Shown here one piece after another: positions 22,801 to 34,831 of a stretch of DNA of 64,000 nt. The position numbers and the translations under genes are program-made. Source of the stretch: Marasmius tenuissimus (lineage: Eukaryota > Basidiomycota > Agaricomycetes > Agaricales > Marasmiaceae); contig JAQOTA010000058.1 of assembly GCA_029532415.1 (NCBI GenBank), positions 1,550,001-1,614,000 on the forward strand, given 5' to 3'. Every line of letters starts with the position of its first letter. The first letter of the stretch is position 1. The notes beneath the pieces are model-generated. The model saw only the letters and a list, made by a program, of their open reading frames with translations, did no database searches and had not been told where the DNA came from.

Positions 22801-25800
22801 TTTATATGTGACTCGATGAACTGGTGGCAAAGCGCCATCAAAGCTAGTAGCAGGCGATGCAATCGATTGAGAATGTACTATGTGGCATGTGCCGGCAGCT
22901 GCTCGTAGTTGGCAGAACCGTGGAAATATCGTGAGTTCTTGACACGGTGAAGACACATATCTGAAATTGCTGAGCGCGAATTCAGACAAGTATAAAGGAT
23001 TGAGAACTTGAGAACTCACCAAACGCTCCCTTATCCGATTGCAAAGTAACGGCCTACTTCCCGCGTCTCGTGCCCAGCAAAGGCTTCGGATGTCCTTACC
23101 GGCACTTTTCAATGTTCTAGAGGGAGAAAGAAACGCGTTGTTTAGGCTATATCGCGCTAAATACTCCTGAATATATGATGCACATAGTAGAGTCCGATTA
23201 CCCCACCTAACCTGTGCCTGTTGCACTTTCCGACCTGTAGTGTGGCTATTTTGAGCGTCCTGTCACCCGCGATGATAATACTCAAACGGATGAATATGTT
23301 GGTGGTAGGAACGGACGGCGGGAGAAAACAAAAGAGAGGCACAGCGCCGCACAGGGAACACTGTGAAACTCGGTCGGGCCAAATAGTTGTCAATAGACGC
23401 ACAGACCACGGCGCTTGTCGAGGCACGCCAACTCGACGACGGCAAATACCGTAAATTCTGCTTCAAAACTGAAATTGGGAGGCCTGGTTAGTCAGAGCAG
23501 TGGAATAGAGATTGATTGATACAGTGTAACGTAGCGGTGAACGCGTTCCTATCGTTTCCAGAATCTATCATTACAGGACTCTTGGAAATTCCAGAAATTA
23601 GAATTGATAGATTGACCTACATACGGTTCGATATGAGTCCGTCCAAGGTCCTCCAGAATCGTCCCATTGGGAGTGCTGAAGGTTCGGAGGTCGAGTGTCG
23701 AAGGTCCGGAGGTGATGGATCAAGACGCCGGAGCCGAACGCTCAGCGCTCAAACGTCATCGGACGAAGCCTAGAGTTTTGTCCAGAGGGGACCCTTTTAC
23801 ATGAAGCCGTCATTATACTTCATCCTTCATCCGAACAATCTTTATTCACCCGAGCAAGTATTCAAACTTCAGAGAACAATGTCTGTTAAATGGGGGTTTC
23901 ATGAGTACCTGTGATGGACCTGGGGGTAATAAAGGTGGGCTTAGAGTGCAGATGTCGCGTTTGAGGATACTCTAATGATACTCTATCGGTGGTGAGCTCC
24001 AATTCATTCTCTATTGCTACGTGACCTGGATACTAGTTCCGGCGCTGTTCTCGTCCTCACTCTCCCCGCCAAGTTCCACTTCGTGGCACTCAAGCATTCT
24101 CATATCGAATTACACCGCTTAGAATTCAGTCGAAGTAACTCGGATTGCTGAGCAGGTAACATGCACTGGACCATGGGAAACCAAAGACCACCACGGTCGG
24201 GAGTTTTCGCCCTTCCCGTTCCTACTTGAAGGTGTGGATAACATCAGTGATCAATCACCGCTGACCAGAGAAACCCCGACGTCCAGATCCAAAAACTAAT
24301 ACTTAAACCGATGCATCCAACTTGGTGCCCAGAAACGAAATAACAATGATAACAATTCATATAACTTTTCTAAGCTGGTTTGTCTTTGGCGATATGGTTT
24401 ATGATTTTAGCTGTGCGGAGGTAAGTCTCCGCTGCACTCTATCATCTGTTTTTTATCCAGACTTCAGAATTCACGAGGCGTACTATACTGAAAACGGCGA
24501 TCACGGAATGACAACCGCGTTTCCGTTGCGCTGGTGCCACTGATATGTCCGTTCAGACGGCCGTCAACCCCGTCGTTGTCTACAGTGAATGTACAATTCA
24601 CACGCATTGCAACGGGGACGAGGATCGCGAACCCAACTGTCGGTTGTCCTTCTGTTCTGAAAATGTGAAAACTGGACGCTGAATACCCATACTCATGTGC
24701 CTTTGATCTCGGTTCTTGACGACCCTGTCGTCATTTTCAGGCCCAGAGAGGAGTATCGAGCGAGCTATTGACGAACTTCTACAGACTTCTACCCTGCAAC
24801 TGCAGATTACTGAAGATGCAGTGTCGGTCGCCGGTGATAACCACCTATCTCGACTCCGATGTCTTCTTCGAGTTCTAGACTCAGAGGGGGTACGATAAAT
24901 CTACAGTGAGGCCCAGAGGTGCCACTCCGGTCGAGCTGGGGACCACGGACCGGTACTCCCAACGACCAATATGTCAAGCTTGAACCAGACCTTGCTCCTC
25001 TGACAGATCCTATCCCATGAACCAACTAGTCCATCCAATTGTGCCACATACCAGGGTATACGCGTGATCTCACATTTCTCGTGCCCTTCTTGAACAACAG
25101 TAACTCCCAATCCTTTGCCATGTCTTTGAGCTTCGAGGCTCCCGGCCCCTTCTTACCAACGCCCCCGATAGGAACGTTCCTCCATCGTCCTTCGTAAGAG
25201 ATTCCTCAATATCCTGATATCTTCTTCCCTTGATGAAAGTCAATGATCTAACGATCTCCTAATGAGGCGGAAGATTGTCATGAGAGTGCGAGGACGTCGG
25301 AGGTATCAAGGACCCACTGGCGCACAAAAACAAGGCCTGGTATGACGCTACTACGTCCGATTCTGAAAGCAGACGGTGGCGTCAACTGGCTCCGTACCAA
25401 AACCAAGAGGGAATGGTCTCTTTACCTCTATACTTACAGCTATTCCCTCCACGATTAGTCCGACGCGCAAGGGACGACGGTCGGAGAGGCTTTGCCGTTG
25501 TCATGAACCAACAAAGTGCAAACAGCTATTCGGAAAGGTTAGTGTGAATGGCGCCAGTGTTTCGTTCGCTCACTCATTTCTCATCCCGGGTTGAATGCGA
25601 TAGTCACCCATATTTCGTATCGAGTCACGGCAAGGATCTCTTGGATGACTGGAATTCGGTCTTAGCCACTATAAGGCTAGCTACCCGCTCGTCCAAACAT
25701 ATTGGGGACGCCGCAAGTGACTGGGCCACCGTCAGGAGGACAGGCGAATGATACACGTACGATGAAGCTCTGGAACTCGCCTTTGCGTGGGTCGAGTTGT

Positions 25801-27984
25801 TGAGTGAGGTGTGGATCGCAGTTACACTCGTCCATACCTCTACCGGCATCGGCGGCTGAAAAAGTGAGCCGAATTCAACTGGAAACGGATTTTCCTAAGG
25901 ACGGAAGTTGACCACGCAAATTGAAGGCTTACTCCCGATAGGGGTCCTCTCCTCGACCAACTTCTCCAAGACGTCAACCTCGGTGGAAAGCGAGCTAAAC
26001 ATGGCCCTGAACTGGAGAACATAGACTTGCAGCCAGAATTCGGTGGTGAAAAGACTGAAACTATATTCCAAATGATGGTTTCGCCTACGAGATGACTAGG
26101 GCAATTACACCACAATGAACTCATTGCATATGTGCCGAACGAATGGGACCACCCAGAGTGACCGGGGTAGACGGTCCCAACGCAAAAAAGAGCGAAGGGA
26201 TCGCCTTTGACGATTTACTCAGTAGATATACTCTTTCCTGCCAGCTTTTATGTATGGTCCTGGGGCTAGTGTCAACCAAACCGCTAAAAGCGACCCCGTA
26301 CCGGAACGAAAGGTTGCGAGAGCGAGGCTGGAGCCTCTTTCTGGCTTGGCCATCTCCATACCTCCCCTCAATAGGCAATAAACAAGATGTCAGTTCCTTA
26401 CATGATGTTGACGAGCAACTTAGGGTGTGATTGGACTCTATAGCGGCTGAGACCCGGTTCAAAACGCACCGGCAATTTTGTGGATGAAATTCCAGTTAGG
26501 GGATGCACGTTCATATCACGAGTGTCCACAACGAAATTCGACAAGCCGGGTCGGTCTCCGTGAGTGGCCGCGAACACCCGCAACCAGTATGAGCAGTTTT
26601 CGGTGACAATTTACAGTATTCAGCCAAGTTTCACACTTGGCTGATAGGTAGAATGATGGAGCGACGTCCAGGTCCAGGATTAGGTCCATCAGTCTAGTGG
26701 GCACCCGATGCGGGAGTCCCTAGGACTGCACGTCGCGCTCGAACTTCTGTCGGTAACCAGACAAAGGCTTGGGTTTGTCGTACAACGGGGGCTGTCAGAA
26801 ATCCTTCTAAAACCCGGATTCCTGGTGCTCGGCTAGAATTGCTACCATGCTAGGCTGACGGGTGGAAGCGGTGACGACAATCCACCCGTGAATGTGAATG
26901 GTCTCAAGGGGATCCTCGAGGCTATTGACGTTGCGCTAGCTAAACTCACATTCTGGACTGGACTGCTATTCGGTGACAGTGTTGAACATTGGTTTCTTAT
27001 GCCACAGATACTGGGATTCCGCGGAGGTCCGAGAGACGGATTAGCCCAATTGCCTCTGAAACCTAAGGTTATTGTGCACGATGGAGCGGTTGAACACAAT
27101 AACATATGTGGGTAGCCCCTGGGAGCTATGTAGATATCTTTGGAAGGAAGGTTTCATTTGAGAAGAAATTACCAGAAACATGACAACGGGACGGGAAGTG
27201 GTAGTGAGCCGTTGAGGAGCCGTACCTAAAAGTAAGTCTATCGATCAGTGATGGGTGGAGGCGGGCGCGGAAGTCACCTTAGAGAGATACGAGATGGACG
27301 CGTTTTTACGCGTCGTTATGGATGATGGTATCTAGCAAGCGTAAAACGAGTCGATTGGACGCGTTGGCAGAGTACTGGAAACGACAACGGTGCTAGACCC
27401 TAGAAATCCATGCTCCTGCAGGAACAGAAGAAGATTTCGATGCCACATTTTTCGTTCTGATTTTGGGTGAAATTCGCCGATTGAATCAAAAAAGTACATA
27501 TGACATCCAGCCACAGAGATTGGAGATCACCTTGCGCGGGCCTCGCGGGTTTTGCCATGACGTTACTACGAGTTAACTACGAGTGAAAGGTACGAGGAAA
27601 ACTTTGCAGCGGAAGGCGTTGTAGTCGAAGATTGCGGTGTATGCCACTGTAAATGGATTGGAAATAACGAACAAGGACGGAGGATGATGGAACAAGGGGG
27701 GCAGCAGGTAACCAGCGGAGCGACTACAAGGGCCTGTTGTCTCTAGTTGACGCCCACGATAGAGATCAGGATGAGGTGATTCTGATTACGCAACCCCGTC
27801 ACCTATATAATCTTATTACTCCCGACCCTTCTCACCCACCTTCGTGTCCTCCCTCACTTGCGTTAGGCAGTGAGTTCTCCTCGTAAGTCTTCTCTTTCTT
27901 TACTTGCTCGTTTTTGCTCGTTTTACTCACTCGGATTCTGCCACAGGTGTCGATTTTCCAGTAGACATCGAAGGAGTTTCCAAC
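19837..27984. other. 8.1-kb gene-poor stretch
   Basis: No gene is supported here, in contrast to gene spacing below 1 kb elsewhere. ORFs are short (longest 149 codons, 22777-23226 minus) and no run of ORFs joins into a protein I recognise. Two uninterrupted stretches look slightly protein-like: about 25310-25534 plus (DPLAHKNKAWYDATTSDSES, then RRWRQLAPYQNQEGMVSLPL) and about 26846-27115 plus (LKGILEAIDVALAKLTFWTG). I cannot place either. The sequence is of ordinary base composition, not simple repeat and not strongly A/T-skewed. It could be a decayed transposon, ancient pseudogenes, a noncoding transcript region, or long regulatory DNA. Confidence 0.45.
27804..27810 (+). promoter_or_regulatory. 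TATA-like box upstream of the 27985 gene
   Basis: TATATAA lies 175 bp before the start codon. A likely 5' UTR intron (27883-27946, gtaagt...ccacag) lies between it and the ATG, so the transcription start would fall near 27835. Confidence 0.4.
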
Positions 27985-28755
27985 ATGCCTTCCCTTCGCC
28001 GAACCATGTCCTCGCCTTCAGTTCGTTCTTCACCTTATCCGTCCCTTTCATCAGGGAACGGGAGTGCTGTCAGGACTGGAGGAAACGGCCACAGACGCTC
28101 TTCTGGCTCTGACATCGCCAGCAGACGAGTTTTGGCGGACATTGAGTGGTGGAGGGTCACCGTCGGTCAGCGCGACGACCTCGACGCTGAGCAGGAGTTG
28201 GAGGACAACAATGTAAACCAGGAACAGGTTGAGCCTGCTGTGGCCCGGTCGGTCGGGCAGCCAGAGAGGGCAACCACAGGACTCGCTTCGTCGAATGTCT
28301 TGCAGTTCTCGTCTCTCTCGCCTGATGTATGTGTTTCAATCATCTTCTGCTGATGCTTCTTGCTCAACTATTATGGCAAACTTCAGGGCTTCCTCATTTC
28401 TCCTACAGAAGAATACGGGGTGCTGGCAATACCGCCCCAAACGCCTCCCCGCCGCCATTCTCGCCAGAGTTCTTCATCCTCTCTAGAATCAACACCTGAA
28501 GCCGCCGAAGGGCCTGTCGAGTCTTTGAGGCTTGGTATGGAATACCTGGATCTGGGTATGCCCCGTTCTGCTGATTTGTCGCCGCTTCCGAACTGGACGA
28601 CCACCGCCACAAGAAATGAGGGCAGCCTGTCACCCTCAGATCGCCCTCGTTCCCTCGCAGAACCCTTTTCTATGCTCGAGCTCGACCCCTTCCAGGAATA
28701 TGCCGACTTCACGGTTTCTCCTCTTTCATCTCACACCCCAATGATGTTCAATTGA
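27985..28755 (+). CDS. Ser/Pro-rich protein of unknown function
   Basis: Two exons (27985-28326 and 28387-28755) give 236 residues. The intron is 60 nt (gtatgt...cttcag) and in phase 0. A second likely intron lies in the 5' UTR. The protein is mostly low-complexity Ser/Pro/Arg sequence. One ordered-looking patch is SRRVLADIEWWRVTVGQRD (residues about 44-62). Near the C-terminus are an acidic-hydrophobic region (ESLRLGMEYLDLGMPRS) and FSMLELDPFQEYADFTVSPL. There is no signal peptide or membrane segment. Numerous SP and SPS sites suggest a phosphorylated nuclear or cytoplasmic protein, which is inference. The start is chosen because the upstream frame crosses the apparent UTR intron. I do not recognise the family. 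Confidence 0.7.
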
Positions 28756-30283
28756 ACGGCACACCTTAGTGATTGATTGCCACGAGCGCAAATGTTCCCG
28801 TTACGGTTACGACGGACGCACGCAGACCACACGACATGCCTTCCTCTTCTGCCCTAGCCACCACACCCACAACTCAAAACATCCGCGCCCCCCCATGGCC
28901 ACGGACTTCCCTGTCTCGCAATCTTCGCACCTGCATCATTTCTCTTCCCGCATCCCAACCGCATTGTTCATACTTCCAAAGATCATCCATCATTCCAAAC
29001 CATTGCCGCTCATCGTTGTACGAAAGTTCATGAACTTAGTTTGGAGCACGACATTTAAACTTTCCAGTTGGTCATTAGCTGAAAAGGTCTTCTGGTGCTG
29101 CCTCTCGGCGGTAGCTATCGACCGCTTTACTTCACTTATATTGGTATATTTTCACTTGCATATTACTTATCTTTACCCATATTCATTGGACAGCTAATGC
29201 ATTCTTCTCCCCATCTTCACGACGCATTTACTTCACGTTGGTTTTCAATTACGATCTACTTTCAAGGCAACTTTCTACCGCATTTACAATTCATTTCTTC
29301 CACGCACGTAGCAAAATCCTCTACCCCAGGTGTTCCCCTCATCTCTTGTTCCTTCCTCTTTCTACACTTGTAACGACTAGACATGCATCATCCGTTCTTC
29401 TCGCTTTCCCCCCCATTACACATCCTTTTTCCTTTGGTTGCAAATTGCTTTCAATGTGCTTTTACGATCTCTTACGGTCTCTCACCATCCCGGCTGGGTA
29501 AAATGTCTTACTTGTTTTGATGTTGTTACGATAAAAATGTACGATTATCTGGTCTGCGTTGCGCACTTTATGACGACACGATAGGTATGGGCGACCCGGG
29601 AGCACCGAGATTGAACAGGGTCGGGCAAGGCCAAGCGACATCGCAAGTTTGCAGACTGCTTGAATTCATACCTGTCGCCTCAGGACACCTCACTATGAAA
29701 ACATATTCATATAACTCAAGTATGTGGGACCCGCCACTGCAGCCGTTCCGAGTCCCACTACTCCGCTCTGACAAGCTGGGAGAGATTTCATAAATTCGTG
29801 AGAGCCGGAGCGAAGTTCGTGGCGATTTCGCGTCGAATTCACGCGTTTTTCTGGGCTCTGGTAGTTCATGAGGTGGATTGTATAATCAATCAACAATTTG
29901 ACGACCCTATAAGAGCTGCACTGGGATCGAGCAGAACTGGGGTAGGTATCCGTGCGCCCCTCCTCTCAGGACTCCTATGACAGAAACCCATGTGCACATT
30001 GAAGCAGGTGAACAGGTCGTATGAGGTCGTAGGTGCAGGGCGGTGTTGACGGGCGGGTGGAAGTTCTGAATTCCCAAGCCCAATAGTATCGGGTTGCTAT
30101 GCCAGGAGAGGGACAGGGGAGACAAGCGAATGATGAAGATGAAATAGAAAAGAATTCCACAGAATTACACCCGCACGCGAACACACCCAGAAAAAAACAA
30201 GGACAGCCGTCAAAACGTCGCGAGGTTTCGTCTAGGATTCCCCTGATGTTCCTTGGATTTGACCGCGGATGACGCACTGTACA
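28756..30283. other. Convergent intergenic stretch of 1.5 kb
   Basis: The first 750 bases are pyrimidine-rich and presumably include the 3' UTR of the preceding gene. ORFs here (for example 28769-29197) are Ser/His/Leu-rich readings of that C/T-rich sequence with no protein-like features. I see no tRNA-like structure or repeat. Confidence 0.4.
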
Positions 30284-32663
30284 CTATGCCTGGCTTTTGC
30301 GCATCAAGTTTCTCCGGACTCTCCTCTTTTCGCTGCCCAACCCCTCGCCTTTGCCCCATTGCAAAAAGGGTTTCGCGGTTTCTTCGGGAGGCCCGCCCCG
30401 GAGGTCCAGCAAGCCCCAGACCGGCATCTCCATTTCGCCCTTCACCAAAACCTTCGTCGTACTCAATAGGTCGGGTGGAAGCGGCGTCAGCACATGTAAA
30501 CGCGTCCCACCCGTATCTCCCGCCTCGGAAGACACTCCACGGATGAGTGCTAATCCATGTGCCCTGGATGTATTTGGATCGGGTGGTGGGGTATTCTGAA
30601 CGTACGGAATGCTTCCAGGACCAGCTTCGCCCTGAGAGTACGACGTGGACGCGCTGATCTCTGAGCTGATCAAACCAACGATGGCGCCGTTCAATACTCT
30701 GTTAATTTCCTCTTTGACGACGTCTTCGGATCCTGCTCCGATGAGGTGGACAGTTTCGATAGCCTTTTCAACGTCTACTTCGTAGGGAGGTTGAGCTAGC
30801 AGAGGCAGGGATGTCGCCCAGGTTTGGGCGGTAATTTGTCGGAGACTATCCTTCAGCAGTAAAGCCAGCGAGGAAGAGGGGGACGGGGGCGAAGGGGACG
30901 ACGGGAAAACTGCGTGGAAGTATGAGAGCAGGGAAATAACACGGTGATCTGCGGCTGAATAGTACGCAGTCGCGGCGTCAATGGCCTGTGATTCTATGGG
31001 ACGCAGAATGTGCAGATGGTACTTGGGAATGGAAGGGTCCTGTCTCTGCTTCTGCGGGTACCAGCCGCCGTCACTGCCTCTGCCTTCGACTTCAAACTCA
31101 AAAACCCTATCAGGTTCTATGATCTCTTCGATCCGCTTCGTCAAATCTGCACCTAAGCCTTTCGTCCATCCCATAGTATTTACTACGAGAGGTATCTTCT
31201 CGTCAGGATCGTCGTACGGGGTTTTGACATCCAGTTGATAAGTCTGAGCGAGAGATTGGATAGCAGAAATATAGTGTGATGGGGAAGACCGAGGCGTGAA
31301 CGAGCCGAGATAATGCGCGTGGGTTGGCAACGTAGGGTGTGTGAACGGAGGACCTGGTGCGAAATGATGAGAAAACACATGCCTAGGTAGTTCCTGAGCC
31401 ACTGACCTAAAACAGGCTTTTCAATGACATTGAGAGCGACCATCCCACCTGGAGTGAATTCGGATTGGCCGAGATCGCATTCCAGGTATGCTACTCTTCG
31501 ATGACTATTCAAGATGATTGTGCGTCAGGAGAGCAAGCCAGTGCCGATGATTACAGGAACTTGCCTTCCTAATAAATGGTTTAAGAGTGTTCTCGCAAAA
31601 GTACTTTTCCCTGACTTTTTTGCCCCTTTGACCAAGAACACTTGTTCGGACTCGCAAAGAACGAAAGCTGAATCCCACGGCGAAGGTTGAACGAAAGCAT
31701 GAATTCCCTTTGATTCGTTCATCACCTACACAAAATCAGACACCAGATGTAACTGTGATAGAAACAACGCACCAAATGTACCCCATGCAGGCCCAAATCC
31801 AGAACTGAAGGGGACGAGAGAGAACTCGGAAGCTGAAAGACACCCTGAAATGTCTTGCAGATCTTGCCAAGTCCCTCTACATTTGTTCGGAGCTCCTGGA
31901 GGACAATGAGGGTATTTTCGCCACGGAAAGCGTGGTTCAATCTTGACAATTCTGATACTTCAGACGGTTTCCCCGACGATGACGCCTTCAGAACCGGGAT
32001 AGGTGAGGATCGAGGGGCGAATATTCGGTGATGCTGCCGTGGTTGAGATGGCTCAAGTGTAGCCCCCAGCAGTAAAACAGATCCACGAATGACAGTCAGA
32101 GTACAGGTTCCTAGCAAGGCGATAGTTTCATCCTCGCCTAGCACGACCAGAACGGTCTTACAACCTGATGATGGAAGTCCGAGGGCAGCAATTTCGTTCC
32201 GTTCCAAGGGAAACAGATTCTGGTTAAGAACTGGACTGTATGAGGATAAGATTTTCGGTCTTGATGGTAGCTCCTTCCTCGATCCTGGATCTTCATCTTC
32301 CGAGTCGTCTGTGACTGGTCCGTCAGGAGACCACGCCCGAGTTCCTACTGGCGCTGACGTTAGAGCATCCACTCCGTCTTCGTCTTCATCCTCTTGGTCA
32401 GATTCGATGAGTATGATATCATCCTGCCGCGTTATTGGATCTGACTCTTGAAAGTAACGCATAGTCTTCACAGCCGACGGAGGTTTGTTGCTGGACTTTT
32501 TCTTCTTTTTTGGGTGCGGGGTTGCAGCATCGGACACCCGTTTACGTTTGGGAGGAACAGGGCTGGGTGATTCGGAGTCATTGGATTCAGCTGCTGGCTG
32601 TGTTAGAGAAGAAGCGGGAAGTTTTGCCTGTGCAGCTTTTCGCGCTGCAATTGCGCTGATCAT
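30284..32663 (-). CDS. GRC3: Polynucleotide 5'-hydroxyl kinase Grc3 (NOL9 family)
   Basis: Grc3 phosphorylates the 5' end of RNA during rRNA ITS2 processing, with Las1, in the nucleolus. It also acts in Pol I termination. Four exons are 32663-31773, 31725-31565, 31504-31407 and 31353-30284, giving 739 residues in frame. The N-terminal 150 residues are basic then acidic (PPKRKRVSDAATPHPKKKKK, ESDQEDEDEDG), a nuclear signal and disordered region. The P-loop is LVKGAKKSGKSTFAR. After an intron comes the Walker-B-like VAYLECDLGQSEFTPGGMV, then a conserved VVNTMGWTKGLGADL. The intron at 31505-31564 has a GC donor (gcaagt) and a normal AG acceptor. It is the only choice I found that keeps the frame. 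The gene diverges from 32843 with 179 bp between. Confidence 0.92.
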
Positions 32664-32842
32664 GTTGAAGGAGGGACGAGAAAAAAATTATGGTCGGGCT
32701 TCGGGCCGTGTGAGCCGCCTATACATGACTAGCGCCCATTTATTCGTCTTTCTCTATAGACGACCATGGACACGATGTACACAGCCCAGTTGCAGCTGAA
32801 CTATCCTCATCAATTTGCTCCACTGCTGCTATCACTTGAACT

Positions 32843-34729
32843 ATGGATCCCATAGGCATCCTTTCCGCTGTGATTTCCACAGCGAGTTTCCTCATTGACT
32901 GGATGGAAGCCCGCAGAGGTCAGGAGCGCACCCTGAACGATATCCATACTACCGTCCGTAACATCCATCAGAGCATCTTGCTATCATTGATAGAGAAATC
33001 CAAAGCGAAAACGCTCGACTCTCGCCTCGCAGGACCTCTTGAGGCTTTACACGACGTGTTACGGAGGACACAGGATCACCTGGTGGGATGGGAACAATCA
33101 CGCTCGAAAAAGAGAGCGAGAATATGGGCTACTGTCAATCCGTGGGCCATTCAAGACAAGCTCAAGGACGACGAGCGAAAGCTCATGGTCAGCATGCAAA
33201 TTCTCGCGACGTCGATGATGGCTGTCTCCATCACTCTCCCAGAGTGTCGCAACGAGGGAAGGGTATCGCCTCTTGACATCTCCACCAATCCGGGGGTACG
33301 CAGATTTTGGGCCTTGGAAATAGGCGAACAGGTGTGTGGTCACTAAAAACACTCATGCACAACTTGATTGTCGATAGGTTTCGTATTGTACTCCCGAAGC
33401 TCTGATCTCGGCGCTTTGTCACTACTTCGAGATTGAGCTCAAGAACTGGGCCAAAGATATCATAGCCTTACGGTTGGACGAATATGGCTCCGGGAAGATC
33501 ACTCTCGCCAATTTGGACTCTTTTGTTGGGAGTCTTTCTCTATTCGAAGCAATCAAGAACATTGACATCATCCAAGGTCGGAATAGATATGAGTCATCAG
33601 GTAGCTCTAACCTTGACTTATCTCCAGACCAACCACAAGCCAAGGGCCTGAATCCCACGCGAAACCTGGAACCTACACCCTCCTCGAAACCTATACTCAT
33701 ACTTGTCGACGACCGTCTTGAAAATCATACTGAGACTCTGGACCATGCAGAATCATTGGGAATCAACTCGTATGCATTCACCTCTACCGCAGCAGCGAAG
33801 ACCTGGATAGAGTACAACGAGGGTAAGCTTTGCATGGTACTCTAATCGCAAAGGTGGTCTGAAAATGTGGCCACAGATATGCCACACCACGCAGATGAAG
33901 CCGCTCAACTTCGCGTTGTTTCGGATAACGCACGTTGGGAGAAGGACGTCGACGCTGACCCGTCCCAAACATCCGTTCAGTTCAGCATGAACTTGCGAGC
34001 TGGGGAAGCTATCATCAGATTCCTTCGTGGACGCCAATTTACCGCCCCCATTCTCATCTCTGCCGGCTACAGCATGCCAGTGACAGACTACGTACTCCAG
34101 TACACCAATACTGGCTCAACGTGCTTTCAGGAGGTTGTCAATGACTTTCTGGACCCACTTTCTGGGAGGCCAGATGACGGCTGGTGGTGTGACTTTGATG
34201 TACAGGGGAAATCATTCATATCACCAACGGTAATGTGGGTGAACGAAGATATCACTGGCGACCGACGCTACATCGAAAATGGGGTCTCTTTGGGCCTCAA
34301 AATAAACACGTTCACGTCCACGGAAGCTGCTCAAGAAGAGATGACCTCGAATGAGCGTGAGTGTTGTTGCCCTCTTTTGAGAGCCCTATCAACTAATTTA
34401 TATACTTCCAATCAGGCGTTTTGAAGAGGCTGGACAGCGCACATCTCCTGTTGTTTGTGTCATACCATGGTCAAGCTGGGGAGCATTCACAAGTCGGATC
34501 ACATCTCCATCAGTTAGCTCCCGGGGAGCAGCTCCTTAAGACCGTGAGATCGAATGGATATCGCTCACCGTTTATGGTCTTTTGCTTGGATACAGCTACC
34601 ACAACGTATACTTGCGAGTACGAAAACGCGAAACCCACCGCGGCGCCCGATGTTCTCATGGGGCACCTTCGTCGTTTGGCCGAGCGAAGGAGTGATGATG
34701 GCGCCTGGGAGAGGCGCGGTGCACGATAA
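32843..34729 (+). CDS. Helical N-terminal domain plus two receiver-like domains, novel-looking architecture
   Basis: Four exons (32843-33331, 33378-33822, 33877-34356, 34416-34729) give 575 residues, all phases checked. The first intron is only 46 nt. Residues 1-140 are predicted helical (IGILSAVISTASFLIDWMEA, TLNDIHTTVRNIHQSILLSL). They recall the HeLo/MLKL-like N-terminal bundles of fungal cell-death and NLR proteins; this is inference. Residues about 165-245 contain LRLDEYGSGKITLANLDSFV, an EF-hand-like loop that keeps D1, G6 and I8 but lacks the usual residues 3 and 12. Residues about 267-400 resemble a response-regulator receiver: ILILVDDRLENH, FTSTAAAKTW, LRVVSDNAR (candidate phospho-Asp), and FLRGRQFTAPILISAG. 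Residues about 426-545 repeat this pattern (VMWVNEDITGDRRY, FTSTEAAQEEM, LLLFVSYHGQ, SPFMVFCLD) without the acceptor Asp. There is no kinase, NTPase or membrane segment. Confidence 0.75.
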
Positions 34730-34831
34730 TATGAGCGAAAATCATATAATGTGTCGGAGTAGATGTAGCACTGTGGTATCACCACTTACAACTACTATAT
34801 TTATAACGATGTTGTGTCCATTAACGGCGAA

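Noticed and set aside
22777..23226. 149-codon ORF on the minus strand in the gene desert
   Set aside because: It is the longest there, but there is no recognisable motif, no neighbouring exon that extends it, and one such ORF is expected by chance in 8 kb.
28769..29197. 142-codon ORF after the 27985 gene
   Set aside because: It reads C/T-rich 3' sequence and gives His/Ser/Leu-rich text with no domain or splice support.
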